Positions 8,285 through 16,552 are shown, counted from the first letter of the stretch. The stretch: 18,368 nucleotides of DNA from Lutispora sp. (GCA_030834765.1 JAUQXG010000322.1:1-18368); one strand, 5' to 3'. A program made the numbers and translations. The notes: generated by a model not told the origin, from the sequence alone.

Positions 8285-9553
8285 ATGGGACTGTTTGATA
8301 GCTTGATGAATACATTAAAAACGAAACCCAAGAAAGCAGAAAGACCCGCCTTTTATGATATCGTTTGCCCTTTCTGCTTTGAAAAATTCTCGCCTAAAGA
8401 GGCTGTATTCAGGGCACTGCACAATAAAGAGGATGATGAGGATTTTCTGCTTCAAGAGGATATTCCCTTAAACCACTACAGGAACAAGTTCAATCTGGCT
8501 CCACTGCCAGACCTTGAGGCAATTATGGAACCTGAAAGGATACCAGAAGAGAGCAAAAAATACGCCGATGGCGTTTTGGTGGAAATAACAGACAGATATG
8601 GATTTTCTACAGATAAAAGATTGTGTCCTCACTGTCATAATAAGTTGCCTATCACTGCAGGAAAATTTCCAAGCAATATTATTTCTATCGTAGGTGCATC
8701 TCAAGTAGGAAAGTCTGTATATATGACTTCATTGATACATACCCTGCAGAATTTTACTGCATATAATTTTGATGCAGCATGTTTGCCTGTGAGTGTTGAG
8801 GTGAGCAAAAAATTCAGAGAGGTCTATGAAGACCCTTTGTATGAAAGAGGCGTATTGTTTGACTCCACACAAAAGGAAGTAAGGCAGGAGCCGCTGATGT
8901 TTCAGTTTAAATTCAAGGACGAAAGCAAACCACCTTTAACTTTAGTATTTTTTGATGTAGCAGGAGAAGGCATGGTAGAGCAGGAATATCTGGATATATT
9001 TGCTGCTCATATAAAGAATTCATCAGGAATTTTGTTTTTGGTGGATCCTCTCCAGATACGCACCATAAGAAATAAAATTGAGATAAAGAAGGAAGACAGT
9101 CCTGGAGAATTTACATCAAAGTATGATGAACCAAGGGAAGTAATCATAAGCCTTTTTGAAAATTTTATAGGACATCAGCAGAAGGGAAAGACAGACATAC
9201 CTACAGCAATCGTCCTTACAAAAAGTGACATGCTAAAAATCCTTTGTGAGGAAGATTATATAAAAGAAAACAGCAATATATTTCATAATGTAATGCATAA
9301 AGGTAGCTTTAACCTTACTGAGTTTGAGAACATAAATGGTGAGGTCAAGAGATTCATAGAAAAAGTAGACAGAGCCTTCAACGATGCTTTGGAAGTACAT
9401 TTCAGCCATACTGCATTTTTTGCTGTTTCATCCTTAGGCAGCAATCCAGTCAATAGAAGGATTCAAGGTACCGTCAGCCCAGTTAGGGTAGATGAACCGT
9501 TTTTATGGCTGCTTTACAGGCTTGGCTACATAGAAGGGAGTAGAAATAGTTGA
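8285..9553 (+). CDS. DO-GTPase-type GTPase with split N-terminal zinc ribbon
   Basis: This 422-residue cytoplasmic protein has all the main GTPase motifs. The P-loop is GASQVGKS (137-144). A strand ending in FFDVAGEG (222-229) is the switch II/DxxG motif. TKSD (312-315) is the guanine-specificity motif, and SSLG near 382 sits in the G5 position. Before the GTPase domain there are two cysteine pairs, C28/C31 (CPFC) and C114/C117 (CPHC). They likely form one zinc ribbon separated by an acidic insert of about 80 residues. Zinc knuckle, GTPase motifs and the adjacent GAP1-like gene together fit the family Pfam calls double-GTPase (DO-GTPase). The ATG start follows AGGAGG. The stop overlaps the next start by 4 nt, which implies coupled translation and a complex with the GAP1 protein. 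Confidence 0.83.
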   Translation: MGLFDSLMNTLKTKPKKAERPAFYDIVCPFCFEKFSPKEAVFRALHNKEDDEDFLLQEDIPLNHYRNKFNLAPLPDLEAIMEPERIPEESKKYADGVLVEITDRYGFSTDKRLCPHCHNKLPITAGKFPSNIISIVGASQVGKSVYMTSLIHTLQNFTAYNFDAACLPVSVEVSKKFREVYEDPLYERGVLFDSTQKEVRQEPLMFQFKFKDESKPPLTLVFFDVAGEGMVEQEYLDIFAAHIKNSSGILFLVDPLQIRTIRNKIEIKKEDSPGEFTSKYDEPREVIISLFENFIGHQQKGKTDIPTAIVLTKSDMLKILCEEDYIKENSNIFHNVMHKGSFNLTEFENINGEVKRFIEKVDRAFNDALEVHFSHTAFFAVSSLGSNPVNRRIQGTVSPVRVDEPFLWLLYRLGYIEGSRNS

Positions 9554-12234
9554 TTGAGCAGCAATATTATACAAGAGAAAGAAGAGGAATATTTCGATCT
9601 GCTGAGGGTTATGACACCATAGCCAAATCCTCAGGGCTAAGCGATAGCTTTATAAAAAAATATCTTCATCCCTTTTGCTTCTATCATCCTCCTAAAAGCC
9701 TTGAGGATGCTGATGAAGTGGATATAAGTCAATTTCCCCAATGTCTCACCTGCTTTTTTACTGAAAATGGAGAATTAGTTTTAGGGAATACTACTTATAT
9801 AGGTGCAGACTTCACAGGTCTTAGAAATACATTTTTTAGTCATAATTTTGTCATACCTGCCAATGAGAAAAAAGAATATGTTGAAAGCTTTCAAAGATGC
9901 ATATTTGCGAAAGACTTTTTGTCGGCCTATGATATAGAAGAAGGCAAGAGCATAGAGTCAGTGAAAGAGCTGCAATATGATAATCAACAGGATAGCCTTG
10001 CTTCCCCAAAAGTTCTTATGGAACAGCTAAATATAACGGAGGAAGTATATAAGAAGCTGCTTTATAGTGCATTTATGTCAGTGTCCGGCAAGAAGAAGAT
10101 CTATGTCATTCTGGATGTAGCTTCAAAAGATATATCAAAATATGCAAAAGTAGTGCTTAAATATATATTTGCTGGATTGCCTTATGAGCTTAGAAAGAAT
10201 ATGGGTTTTATGACATATTCAAGAGAACCTGAAGGCAGAAAATATATAAATATCACCTTTGTAGAAGCCGGCAGCATAAGAGCGGGAGACTCTAAAGTGG
10301 AGAGAGATTATGTTTTCGATCTTTCTCAAAACAGAATGCTAAATATGAATGAAAATATCAATCATGGTTATTTAGATTTTGCATGGAAAAACATCATGAG
10401 TGAAAATTTTATTGCTGAATTTTATAAGTTCTGTGAAAAAGTTCTTTGGGATATGGAGCAGACTAAAAAATGGTCTATTGAAAGCTATGACCAATTGAGC
10501 ATACTGTATTATATAAGAAAAGGTGATTACAGCATATATGAAAAAAATAGAGAAGAAATTCTTGAAAGTGTTTTTATCTATCTAAATAGCAAAAATATAA
10601 AGGATAAAGCTGAACTGAACCACATATTCATGGATCTTTGCCATAAAGATAAAACTGATATGATGAATAAAGACCATATACCATCTCATAGAGCGATAAA
10701 AGCCTATATAAAATATTACGAACTGGGATGCAAGGAGACGAATATACCTTTTCTGGTATTGCTTTCAATAAAGAACGGCAAAAAATCTACTGATTCAGAA
10801 TATGTTTTTCAGATATTTAAAATAGCATCGAAAAATAAGGATTTGTTCAAAGAATTGATGAATATGATTTTTAAATATGAGGTAGAAGAAGTTCTGGAGA
10901 ATTATTTAATCTATATATTTAAAAATACAAAGGGAATAAAAGAGCTTATGAAGGAAATTAGCTTTTGGGGTACTGTATCCCATGAGGTAATATCCAGCAG
11001 CTTCTTTAAAAGACATACATTAAATCGTATAGAAGAAGTGATAAACGAATCTGATGATAAGCTTATGGCAGGAAAAGAATTATATGAGTTTTTTAAAGGT
11101 TTTCATAGGCTGAATGAGAAAGCAGATCATAAGATGCTGTATACGGACTATAGTGAATCTATAATCATGGAAGTTAATAGACTTATATATGACAGCATAG
11201 ATTTACACAGGCTAAAAAGAGAAGACATTGTAAAGCTTGAATACCTGAAGCTTCGCGAGTCTGAGGAGAAAGGCATGATACTTGGAGATATACAGCCTTT
11301 TATTCTAGCTTCTCATTTTGAGGAAATAAACAATATAAAGGAAAGGATTTTTGACACACATCTAAAAATCTATAACAGTGAGATTAAATCATTGATAAAG
11401 AGACTTTTTATTAATGATGTCAATCCTGACAATTATAAAAAAATAATCCTAGGCTTTATAAGCGGTGGTACAAAGAATGAAATTGAATATAGCTATAAAG
11501 AACTCATTGACTATATATATGCTCATTCAGGTAAGGTTGGAGTGCGCAATTTTATATTATGGTCCTTTGAGGATGGTGTATTTAAAAGCTCCTCCAACCA
11601 TTTAGACTATAAGAGTGCAATAAAAAGCCATTTTATAAATAATGATAAAGAAGCATTTCATAACAAGGAAACTAAAAAAAGCCTTTATACTAATGCTGAT
11701 ATAGTATTAAAAACCATACTAAAGGAAATAGAATATGAGCTATATAGTCCTTTTAAAAAGTTTACCAAGAGGAATGCTAAAAGTATTCGTCTTGGAATGG
11801 CAGGAATTTTTGTGGTTGTACTTCTAGTCTTTGGTGTATCAATTGGACTAAAAAACATCAATGAAAAAATCAACGTTTCCACAAAGAAAGAGGAGGCTGC
11901 TTTTATAAAAGTAAGAGAAGCCATAAAGCTAGATATAGATAAGCTTTTAGAAGGCAAATATGATTACAGTATGATATGCAGCATTGAAAATTTAGATGAG
12001 GGCGGCATTGTGAATCCCATTAGAATTGATAACAGAAATGGCATCCATGGCGATCTGCCTAGGCATTTATATAGAAATACCTTATATATAAATGGAAATA
12101 CGTGTATCAAAATAGGATTTACTTTAATTGAGAAAGAAGTCTCTGATACAAAAAAATATCCGGAAGAATTGAAAAGCCTTTTTATAGATATGGAACAAAT
12201 TGTATTAGAAAGGTCCGGCAGTATAATAAGATAA
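9550..12234 (+). CDS. GTPase-associated protein 1 (GAP1-N2/GAP1-M type) with membrane anchor
   Basis: This 894-residue protein begins with the hallmark of the GAP1 N-terminal type 2 domain: a QQYYTRERRGIF segment at residues 4-15, then GYDTIAKSSGL (20-30) and LHPFCFY. A GAP1-middle-like region follows at about 135-240 with GLPYELRKNMGFMTYSR. Residues about 300-740 are helical and may form a repeat-like scaffold. A basic stretch (KKFTKRNAK) precedes one membrane helix at about 752-772. About 120 residues follow, predicted to be extracytoplasmic. The start is TTG, sharing four bases with the GTPase stop, with GAAGGGAG nine bases upstream. Overlap with a GTPase gene is the usual arrangement of this family, which is thought to regulate or recruit the GTPase. 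It is the last gene before the terminator. The family name is assigned from the N-terminal motif by memory, without a profile search. Confidence 0.78.
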   Translation: MIEQQYYTRERRGIFRSAEGYDTIAKSSGLSDSFIKKYLHPFCFYHPPKSLEDADEVDISQFPQCLTCFFTENGELVLGNTTYIGADFTGLRNTFFSHNFVIPANEKKEYVESFQRCIFAKDFLSAYDIEEGKSIESVKELQYDNQQDSLASPKVLMEQLNITEEVYKKLLYSAFMSVSGKKKIYVILDVASKDISKYAKVVLKYIFAGLPYELRKNMGFMTYSREPEGRKYINITFVEAGSIRAGDSKVERDYVFDLSQNRMLNMNENINHGYLDFAWKNIMSENFIAEFYKFCEKVLWDMEQTKKWSIESYDQLSILYYIRKGDYSIYEKNREEILESVFIYLNSKNIKDKAELNHIFMDLCHKDKTDMMNKDHIPSHRAIKAYIKYYELGCKETNIPFLVLLSIKNGKKSTDSEYVFQIFKIASKNKDLFKELMNMIFKYEVEEVLENYLIYIFKNTKGIKELMKEISFWGTVSHEVISSSFFKRHTLNRIEEVINESDDKLMAGKELYEFFKGFHRLNEKADHKMLYTDYSESIIMEVNRLIYDSIDLHRLKREDIVKLEYLKLRESEEKGMILGDIQPFILASHFEEINNIKERIFDTHLKIYNSEIKSLIKRLFINDVNPDNYKKIILGFISGGTKNEIEYSYKELIDYIYAHSGKVGVRNFILWSFEDGVFKSSSNHLDYKSAIKSHFINNDKEAFHNKETKKSLYTNADIVLKTILKEIEYELYSPFKKFTKRNAKSIRLGMAGIFVVVLLVFGVSIGLKNINEKINVSTKKEEAAFIKVREAIKLDIDKLLEGKYDYSMICSIENLDEGGIVNPIRIDNRNGIHGDLPRHLYRNTLYINGNTCIKIGFTLIEKEVSDTKKYPEELKSLFIDMEQIVLERSGSIIR

Positions 12235-12245
12235 AGAAAAATTTG

Positions 12246-12309
12246 AAAATAGAGGCTATACATGATTTCGTGCAAATGAAGCGCCGAATTGGTATAGCCT
12301 CTATTTTTT
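12246..12309. terminator. Bidirectional intrinsic terminator between converging genes
   Basis: Perfect 16-nt arms, AAAATAGAGGCTATAC (12246-12261) and its reverse complement (12292-12307), enclose a 30-nt loop that can form a small inner TTCG/CGAA pairing. A T-run (12304-12309) follows on the + strand, and A-rich sequence precedes it, giving T-rich sequence on the minus strand. It ends the GTPase/tubulin operon and probably also the converging transporter gene. Confidence 0.85.
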
Positions 12310-12333
12310 ATTCCTTGATTCAATATTCTTTTA

Positions 12334-13212
12334 TCAATTTTTTTGGCAAATATAAACTCCGGCAATGATTAATAATGCAGTTAAAAGTTTTATAGAGCTT
12401 ATTGTTTCACCTAATATAGAAACAGAAAGAATAATAGAAAAGATAGGTACTAAATTAATAAAAATAGAAGTTTTGCTAGGGCCAATCTCTTTTATAGAAA
12501 TTTGTTGTACCAGATATCCGATAACTGATGCAAATATGCTCATATATATAGATGCAATGTATGAATAATATGGTATACTATTGATCAAAGTCCATGGTTG
12601 TTCATAAATAACAAATGGTATTAGAAAAACAGTGCAAAATAAAAAACTATAGAAGGTTAGTGTCATAGGGGAGTACCTAGGCATAACCCATTTGCTGAAT
12701 ACACTATAGGAGGACCACATAAAAACAGCTACTATCATTAAAAGATCACCTTTGTTGAAGTTTAATGTAGTTAGAAGATTTATATCTGCATTGGTAATGG
12801 TTAAAAAAACACCAATGAAAGATAAGCTGATCCCCATCAATCTTTTATTTGTTATTTTATCTTTTAAAAAAATAATGCTAAGTATAGTGGTTATAATAGG
12901 ATTGGTTGCACCAATAATAGAAGAAGAAATGGCTGTAGTAAGCCTTAGTGCAGAAAAAAACAAAATATGATAACCAAACATTCCTACCAGGCCAGTAAAA
13001 AGAAAAATAGGGATATCTTCCTTTTTCAATATGTATAGTGATTCTTTTCTATATTTTATGATTCCATAAAGCACAACAGTCGCAACGGAAAAGCGCAGAA
13101 AGGTTAAAGTAAAAGGTGGAATAAATGGAGCAGAAAGCTTTCCAGCTATAAAAGCACCAGCCCAAAAGAAAGCGGCAAGAACCATTAATAGATAAATATT
13201 CTTTTTTTTCAA
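12334..13212 (-). CDS. DMT superfamily transporter, EamA family
   Basis: This 292-residue protein is almost entirely hydrophobic and has about ten membrane helices in two repeated EamA halves. The first half shows FFWAGAFIAGK, FLRF and a GATNPI segment near the fifth helix; the second shows SSYSVFSKW and a late LGE motif before the last helix. These are the usual landmarks of drug/metabolite exporters with the RhaT/EamA fold, and the length is typical. Substrates of this family cannot be predicted from sequence. The start chosen is TTG at 13212, because AAGGGGG lies 8 nt upstream; an internal ATG at residue 10 would cut the first helix and has no such site. It is transcribed against both neighbours, so it is a separate unit and probably not functionally tied to the GTPase operon. 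Confidence 0.9.
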   Translation of the reverse strand: MKKKNIYLLMVLAAFFWAGAFIAGKLSAPFIPPFTLTFLRFSVATVVLYGIIKYRKESLYILKKEDIPIFLFTGLVGMFGYHILFFSALRLTTAISSSIIGATNPIITTILSIIFLKDKITNKRLMGISLSFIGVFLTITNADINLLTTLNFNKGDLLMIVAVFMWSSYSVFSKWVMPRYSPMTLTFYSFLFCTVFLIPFVIYEQPWTLINSIPYYSYIASIYMSIFASVIGYLVQQISIKEIGPSKTSIFINLVPIFSIILSVSILGETISSIKLLTALLIIAGVYICQKN

Positions 13213-13247
13213 AGATAAGACCCCCTTAGAAAAGTAAAAAAGAGTAT

Positions 13248-13253
13248 ATTATA
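13248..13253 (-). promoter_or_regulatory. Candidate -10 element for the transporter gene
   Basis: On the minus strand a perfect TATAAT lies 35 nt before the TTG start. The -35 region at 16-nt spacing is weak (TGGTTA); a perfect TTGACA lies too far upstream at 13289-13294 to pair with it. Confidence 0.45.
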
Positions 13254-13299
13254 GTTGCCACTTTTAGAGTAACCATCTCAATACCCAATGTCAATCATA

Positions 13300-13457
13300 T
13301 TAATAATTTTATAATAAATGGTAATAATATCAACGTTAGATTTTAAATGTGAATAAGTGAATATATTTCTACTCCATATATTTCTGCTTTCAAAGTATAA
13401 TATATGAATAAAAATAAAAAAAATGTTAAAAAACCTAAAAAAATTCAAAAATAAATA
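13300..13457. other. AT-rich spacer with no supported gene
   Basis: This part of the 545-bp divergent gap is very AT-rich and holds only non-coding-looking short frames. It contains a 10-nt direct repeat, ATATATTTCT, at 13361-13370 and 13376-13385, followed by a perfect TATAAT at 13396-13401. Confidence 0.5.
13396..13401 (+). promoter_or_regulatory. Possible upstream promoter -10 for the S10 operon
   Basis: TATAAT on the + strand, about 360 nt before rpsJ. At 17-nt spacing the -35 is poor (TCCATA). The tandem ATATATTTCT repeat overlaps the -35 region. The call is weak. Confidence 0.3.
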
Positions 13458-13486
13458 TTGCAAAGCAAGAAAATATGTATTAGAAT
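13458..13486 (+). promoter_or_regulatory. Likely promoter of the S10 operon leader
   Basis: TTGCAA (13458-13463) and TAGAAT (13481-13486) are 17 nt apart and match four and five of six sigma-A consensus bases. Transcription would begin near 13493 and give a leader of about 265 nt before rpsJ. Confidence 0.5.
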
Positions 13487-13489
13487 ATA

Positions 13490-13757
13490 AGAGTTGTGAA
13501 ACTTAGCTTGCGATGAAGTAAGAGGTTGCAAAGCAAATGATTTCTGCCATAAATTCAGTGGTTTTGGTTATTCTTACCGAGTAGTGTTCGACTCATGAAG
13601 TCGGGCGACTCTGCTGAAGTATCTGATTTTAAGCGTGCGAGCATGATTGAAAAGCTTGTGCGCAACAAAAAAATTAGAGCACACCCGGCGGTGTGTACAT
13701 CAGTAGCGGTTTCACTGATGGAACAACAAAGCATTAGATAGAAGGAGGGAAAGAAAA
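13490..13757 (+). promoter_or_regulatory. Structured 5' leader of the S10 ribosomal protein operon
   Basis: Four hairpins can be drawn in succession. The first, at 13579-13611, has CGACT/AGTCG at its core around a CATGA loop, extended by wobble and GAGT/ACTC pairs. The second, at 13633-13663, has ten continuous pairs, three of them G-T, and an 11-nt loop. The third, at 13679-13696, pairs CACACC with GGTGTG around CGGC. The fourth, at 13698-13720, pairs CATCAGT with ACTGATG. The sequence is clearly richer in GC than the spacer upstream. There is no T-run after any hairpin, so simple attenuation is unlikely; control at translation or RNA stability by a ribosomal protein of the operon is more plausible. 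I cannot tie it to a named RNA family. Confidence 0.6.
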
Positions 13758-14066
13758 ATGGCAACACAAAAAATTAGGATCAGGCTAAAGGCTTATGACC
13801 ACAACCTAATTGATCAGTCTGCAGAAAAGATAGTTGAAACTGCAAAAAGAACAGGTGCGAAGATTTCAGGTCCTGTTCCACTACCAACTGAAAAGCAAAT
13901 CATAACAGTACTAAGAGCAGTTCATAAATATAAGGACTCAAGAGAGCAGTTTGAACAAAGAACACATAAAAGATTGATTGACATATTAAGCCCAACGCCA
14001 AAGACAGTTGACGCTTTAATGAGATTAGACTTACCAGCAGGCGTTGATATTGAAATAAAACTTTAG
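13758..14066 (+). CDS. rpsJ: Ribosomal protein S10 (uS10)
   Basis: This is the 102-residue 30S head protein, also the NusE component of antitermination complexes. The start [15 protein letters not shown], the VRGPVPLPT-like block (here [10 protein letters not shown]) and the [21 protein letters not shown] segment are diagnostic, and the length is normal. The ATG follows AAGGAGGG by a usual spacing. It is the first gene of the S10 operon, after a long structured leader. The next gene, rplC, begins 70 nt downstream. Confidence 0.98.
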   Translation: MATQKIRIRLKAYDHNLIDQSAEKIVETAKRTGAKISGPVPLPTEKQIITVLRAVHKYKDSREQFEQRTHKRLIDILSPTPKTVDALMRLDLPAGVDIEIKL

Positions 14067-14096
14067 AAATAATAGTCAAAGAGAATGATTTAGTAT

Positions 14097-14111
14097 GACC
14101 GCAAAGCGGTC
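14097..14111 (+). repeat. Triloop hairpin in the rpsJ-rplC gap
   Basis: GACCGC and GCGGTC pair perfectly around an AAA loop, 25 nt before the rplC start and just upstream of its ribosome site. No T-run follows. It may affect rplC translation or mRNA stability. Confidence 0.6.
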
Positions 14112-14136
14112 CGCTGTAAATTATGGAGGTGTAGTA

Positions 14137-14769
14137 ATGAAAAAAGCAATACTTGGAAAGAAAATAGGTATGACTCAAGTATTCAATAAAGAAGGGAAGG
14201 CAGTTCCTGTTACAGTAATCCAAGTTACTCCTAACGTAGTTGTTCAAAAGAAAACGAAGGAGAATGATGGTTACGAAGCGATACAAGTTGGTTTTGATGA
14301 TGCAAAAGAGTCAAGAGTAACGAAACCGCTAAAAGGACACTTTTCAAAAGCAAAGGTTGCAGTAAAAAGATACTTAAGAGAGCTAAGACTTGAAGATGTG
14401 GCAGCTTATGAAGTAGGACAGGAAATAAAGGCAGATATATTCACAGAAGGTGAAAAGGTAGATATAAGTGGAGTGTCAAAGGGTAAAGGATTTCAAGGTA
14501 CCATAAAGAGATACAATGCTCATACCGGACCTATGTCTCACGGATCAAAATTCCATAGAGCTCCAGGATCCATGGGTGCATCATCAGACCCTTCAAGAAC
14601 TTTTAAAGGCAAAAAGCTACCAGGACATATGGGTGATGAACGTACAACAGTTCAAAATCTAGAAGTAGCTAAAATTTATCCGGAAAAGAATGTAATCCTT
14701 GTAAGAGGTGGAGTTCCTGGAATAAGAGGCTCACTAGTAATGATAAAAAATACCGTAAAAGTAAAGTAG
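14137..14769 (+). CDS. rplC: Ribosomal protein L3 (uL3)
   Basis: This 210-residue 50S protein binds early in assembly near the 23S 3' end and sends a loop toward the peptidyl transferase centre. The start [16 protein letters not shown] and the central [18 protein letters not shown] and [10 protein letters not shown] blocks identify it. The ATG at 14137 is chosen because GGAGGT lies 6 nt upstream and the family begins there; an in-frame ATG at 14095 would add 14 residues across a hairpin. The usual tryptophan after IKR is a tyrosine here, a mild variation. rplD follows 22 nt later. Confidence 0.97.
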   Translation: MKKAILGKKIGMTQVFNKEGKAVPVTVIQVTPNVVVQKKTKENDGYEAIQVGFDDAKESRVTKPLKGHFSKAKVAVKRYLRELRLEDVAAYEVGQEIKADIFTEGEKVDISGVSKGKGFQGTIKRYNAHTGPMSHGSKFHRAPGSMGASSDPSRTFKGKKLPGHMGDERTTVQNLEVAKIYPEKNVILVRGGVPGIRGSLVMIKNTVKVK

Positions 14770-14791
14770 CGGATGGAAAGGAGGATGTGCT

Positions 14792-15415
14792 ATGCCTAAA
14801 GTAGCTTTATATAACATAAGTGGCAATGAAGTCGGCGAATTTGAATTAAGTGAAAATATATTTGGTGCAAAGGTCAATGTAGAAGCGATGCATCAAGTGG
14901 TTAAAATGTACTTAGCAAATCAAAGACAAGGAAATCAATCAGCCCTTACAAGAGCAGAAGTAAGAGGCGGAGGTATAAAACCTTGGAAACAAAAAGGTAC
15001 AGGTAGAGCAAGACATGGTAGCATAAGATCACCACAATGGAGACATGGTGGAACAGTATTTGCACCAAAACCAAGGTCATACAGGTTCACATTACCTAAG
15101 AAATTAAGAAGAGTAGCTTTAAAATCAGCGTTAAGTTCAAAGATTGTTGATAATAACTTAATTGTGCTTGAAGATCTTAACTTTGATGCGATTAAAACAA
15201 AGCAAATGATTAGTATGTTGGGTAACTTGAAGGTAGATTCCAAAGTGCTAATAGTTCTTGGTGGTAAAAACGAAAACGTTGAAAAATCAGCAAGAAATAT
15301 ACCTGGAGTTAAGACTGCATTAGTGAATACAATCAATGTTTATGATATTTTGAAATATGATAAATTTATTATTACTAAGGAAGCAGCTCAAAAAGTTGAG
15401 GAGGTGTACGCATAA
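14792..15415 (+). CDS. rplD: Ribosomal protein L4 (uL4)
   Basis: This 207-residue 50S protein has an extended internal loop lining the exit tunnel. The loop is seen as a basic glycine-rich stretch with [20 protein letters not shown] at about 54-73, followed by SPQWRHGG. The length and N-terminus ([11 protein letters not shown]) are normal. In E. coli this protein represses its own S10 operon through the leader; whether it acts on the leader here is unknown. The stop overlaps the rplW start by one base (TAATG), so translation is probably coupled. Confidence 0.97.
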   Translation: MPKVALYNISGNEVGEFELSENIFGAKVNVEAMHQVVKMYLANQRQGNQSALTRAEVRGGGIKPWKQKGTGRARHGSIRSPQWRHGGTVFAPKPRSYRFTLPKKLRRVALKSALSSKIVDNNLIVLEDLNFDAIKTKQMISMLGNLKVDSKVLIVLGGKNENVEKSARNIPGVKTALVNTINVYDILKYDKFIITKEAAQKVEEVYA

Positions 15416-15702
15416 TGAATGCTTACGATATCATCAGAAAACCAGTTATTAGTGAAAAAAGCATGAATGAAATGGCGGATAAGAAATACACCTTTATAGT
15501 TGACATTAATGCAAATAAAACTGAGATAAAAAAAGCCATGGAAGAAGTTTTTAAGGTTAAAGTTGAGAAAGTTAATACCATAAGAATGATGGGCAAAATG
15601 AAAAGACAGGGACAACATGAAGGCAGAAGACCAAGCTTCAAGAAAGCTATAGTTACGCTTACTGCTGACAGCAAAGCTATCGAGTTCTTTGAAGGATTGT
15701 AA
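15415..15702 (+). CDS. rplW: Ribosomal protein L23 (uL23)
   Basis: This 95-residue 50S protein sits at the tunnel exit and docks trigger factor and the signal recognition particle. The N-terminus with [16 protein letters not shown], the central [12 protein letters not shown] segment and the basic [20 protein letters not shown] tail are diagnostic. The ribosome site GAGGAGGTG lies inside the end of rplD. rplB begins 14 nt after its stop. Confidence 0.97.
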   Translation: MNAYDIIRKPVISEKSMNEMADKKYTFIVDINANKTEIKKAMEEVFKVKVEKVNTIRMMGKMKRQGQHEGRRPSFKKAIVTLTADSKAIEFFEGL

Positions 15703-15716
15703 GAGGAGGGGAAAAA

Positions 15717-16550
15717 ATGGCAATTAGGAAGTTTAAACCAACTTCTCCAGCGAGACGTTATATGACTGTTTCAACCTTTGAAGAAATAACAAGACAAGAA
15801 CCGGAAAAATCTCTGGTTGAAATATTAAAAAGTAAAGCTGGAAGAAATAATAACGGTAAAATTACTGTAAGACACAGAGGCGGCGGACATAAGAGGAAAT
15901 ATAGAATCATTGACTTTAAAAGAGATAAAGTGGAAATGCTTGCTGAAGTAATGACAATAGAGTATGACCCAAATAGAACAGCAAACATTGCACTTCTTCT
16001 ATATGAAGATCAAGAAAAAAGATATATACTAGCTCCTAATGGTTTAAAAGTTGGAGATAAAATCATATCTTCACCAAATGCAGATGTTAAAGTCGGTAAT
16101 GCACTGCCTTTAAAGAACATTCCTGTTGGTACATTGATACACAACATTGAAATGAAGGCAGGCAAAGGTGGACAAATGGTTAGAGCGGCAGGAAATTCTG
16201 CACAGCTTATGGCTAAAGAAGGTGTCCATGCACTATTAAGACTTCCTTCAGGAGAAGTAAGAAAGGTTAGACTTGAGTGCAAAGCCACTATAGGTCAAGT
16301 TGGAAATATTGATCATGAATTGATCAGCTTAGGTAGCGCAGGAAGAAAGCGCCACATGGGCTTTAGACCAACTGTCAGAGGATCAGTAATGAACCCTGTA
16401 GATCACCCACATGGTGGAGGAGAAGGTAAATCTCCAATAGGTAGATCAGGTCCAGTAACACCTTGGGGTAAACCAACTCTTGGATATAAAACAAGAAATA
16501 AAAAGAAAGCTTCAAGCAAGCTGATTGTTAAGAGAAGAAACGAAAAATAA
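15717..16550 (+). CDS. rplB: Ribosomal protein L2 (uL2)
   Basis: This 277-residue 50S protein is needed for subunit joining and peptidyl transferase function. The start [17 protein letters not shown], the [12 protein letters not shown] block, and the [13 protein letters not shown] motif with its conserved histidine near the C-terminus are all present. The length is standard. An AGGAGGGG ribosome site precedes the ATG. The 78-nt gap to rpsS holds an imperfect hairpin. Confidence 0.98.
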   Translation: MAIRKFKPTSPARRYMTVSTFEEITRQEPEKSLVEILKSKAGRNNNGKITVRHRGGGHKRKYRIIDFKRDKVEMLAEVMTIEYDPNRTANIALLLYEDQEKRYILAPNGLKVGDKIISSPNADVKVGNALPLKNIPVGTLIHNIEMKAGKGGQMVRAAGNSAQLMAKEGVHALLRLPSGEVRKVRLECKATIGQVGNIDHELISLGSAGRKRHMGFRPTVRGSVMNPVDHPHGGGEGKSPIGRSGPVTPWGKPTLGYKTRNKKKASSKLIVKRRNEK

Positions 16551-16552
16551 TA

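Noticed and set aside
1..12234. Insertion sequence or phage boundaries around the accessory operon
   Set aside because: I saw no transposase, integrase, tRNA gene or terminal repeat in the window. The left boundary is outside it, so mobility cannot be judged.
12365..12970. Plus-strand frames within the transporter region
   Set aside because: They oppose a clear EamA transporter gene, and their translations are the hydrophobic mirror of it.
13278..13463. Minus-strand frame of 61 codons in the divergent gap
   Set aside because: It is an AT-rich run of Phe/Ile/Tyr/Asn codons without a ribosome site or family resemblance.
13643..13741. Short + strand frame from an ATG in the rpsJ leader (about 32 codons)
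   Set aside because: There is no ribosome binding site, the start lies in the loop of a 10-bp hairpin, and the composition is explained by the leader's secondary structure.
14095..14136. Upstream ATG start for rplC
   Set aside because: The extension is not part of the L3 family, covers a hairpin and the ribosome site, and has no site of its own.
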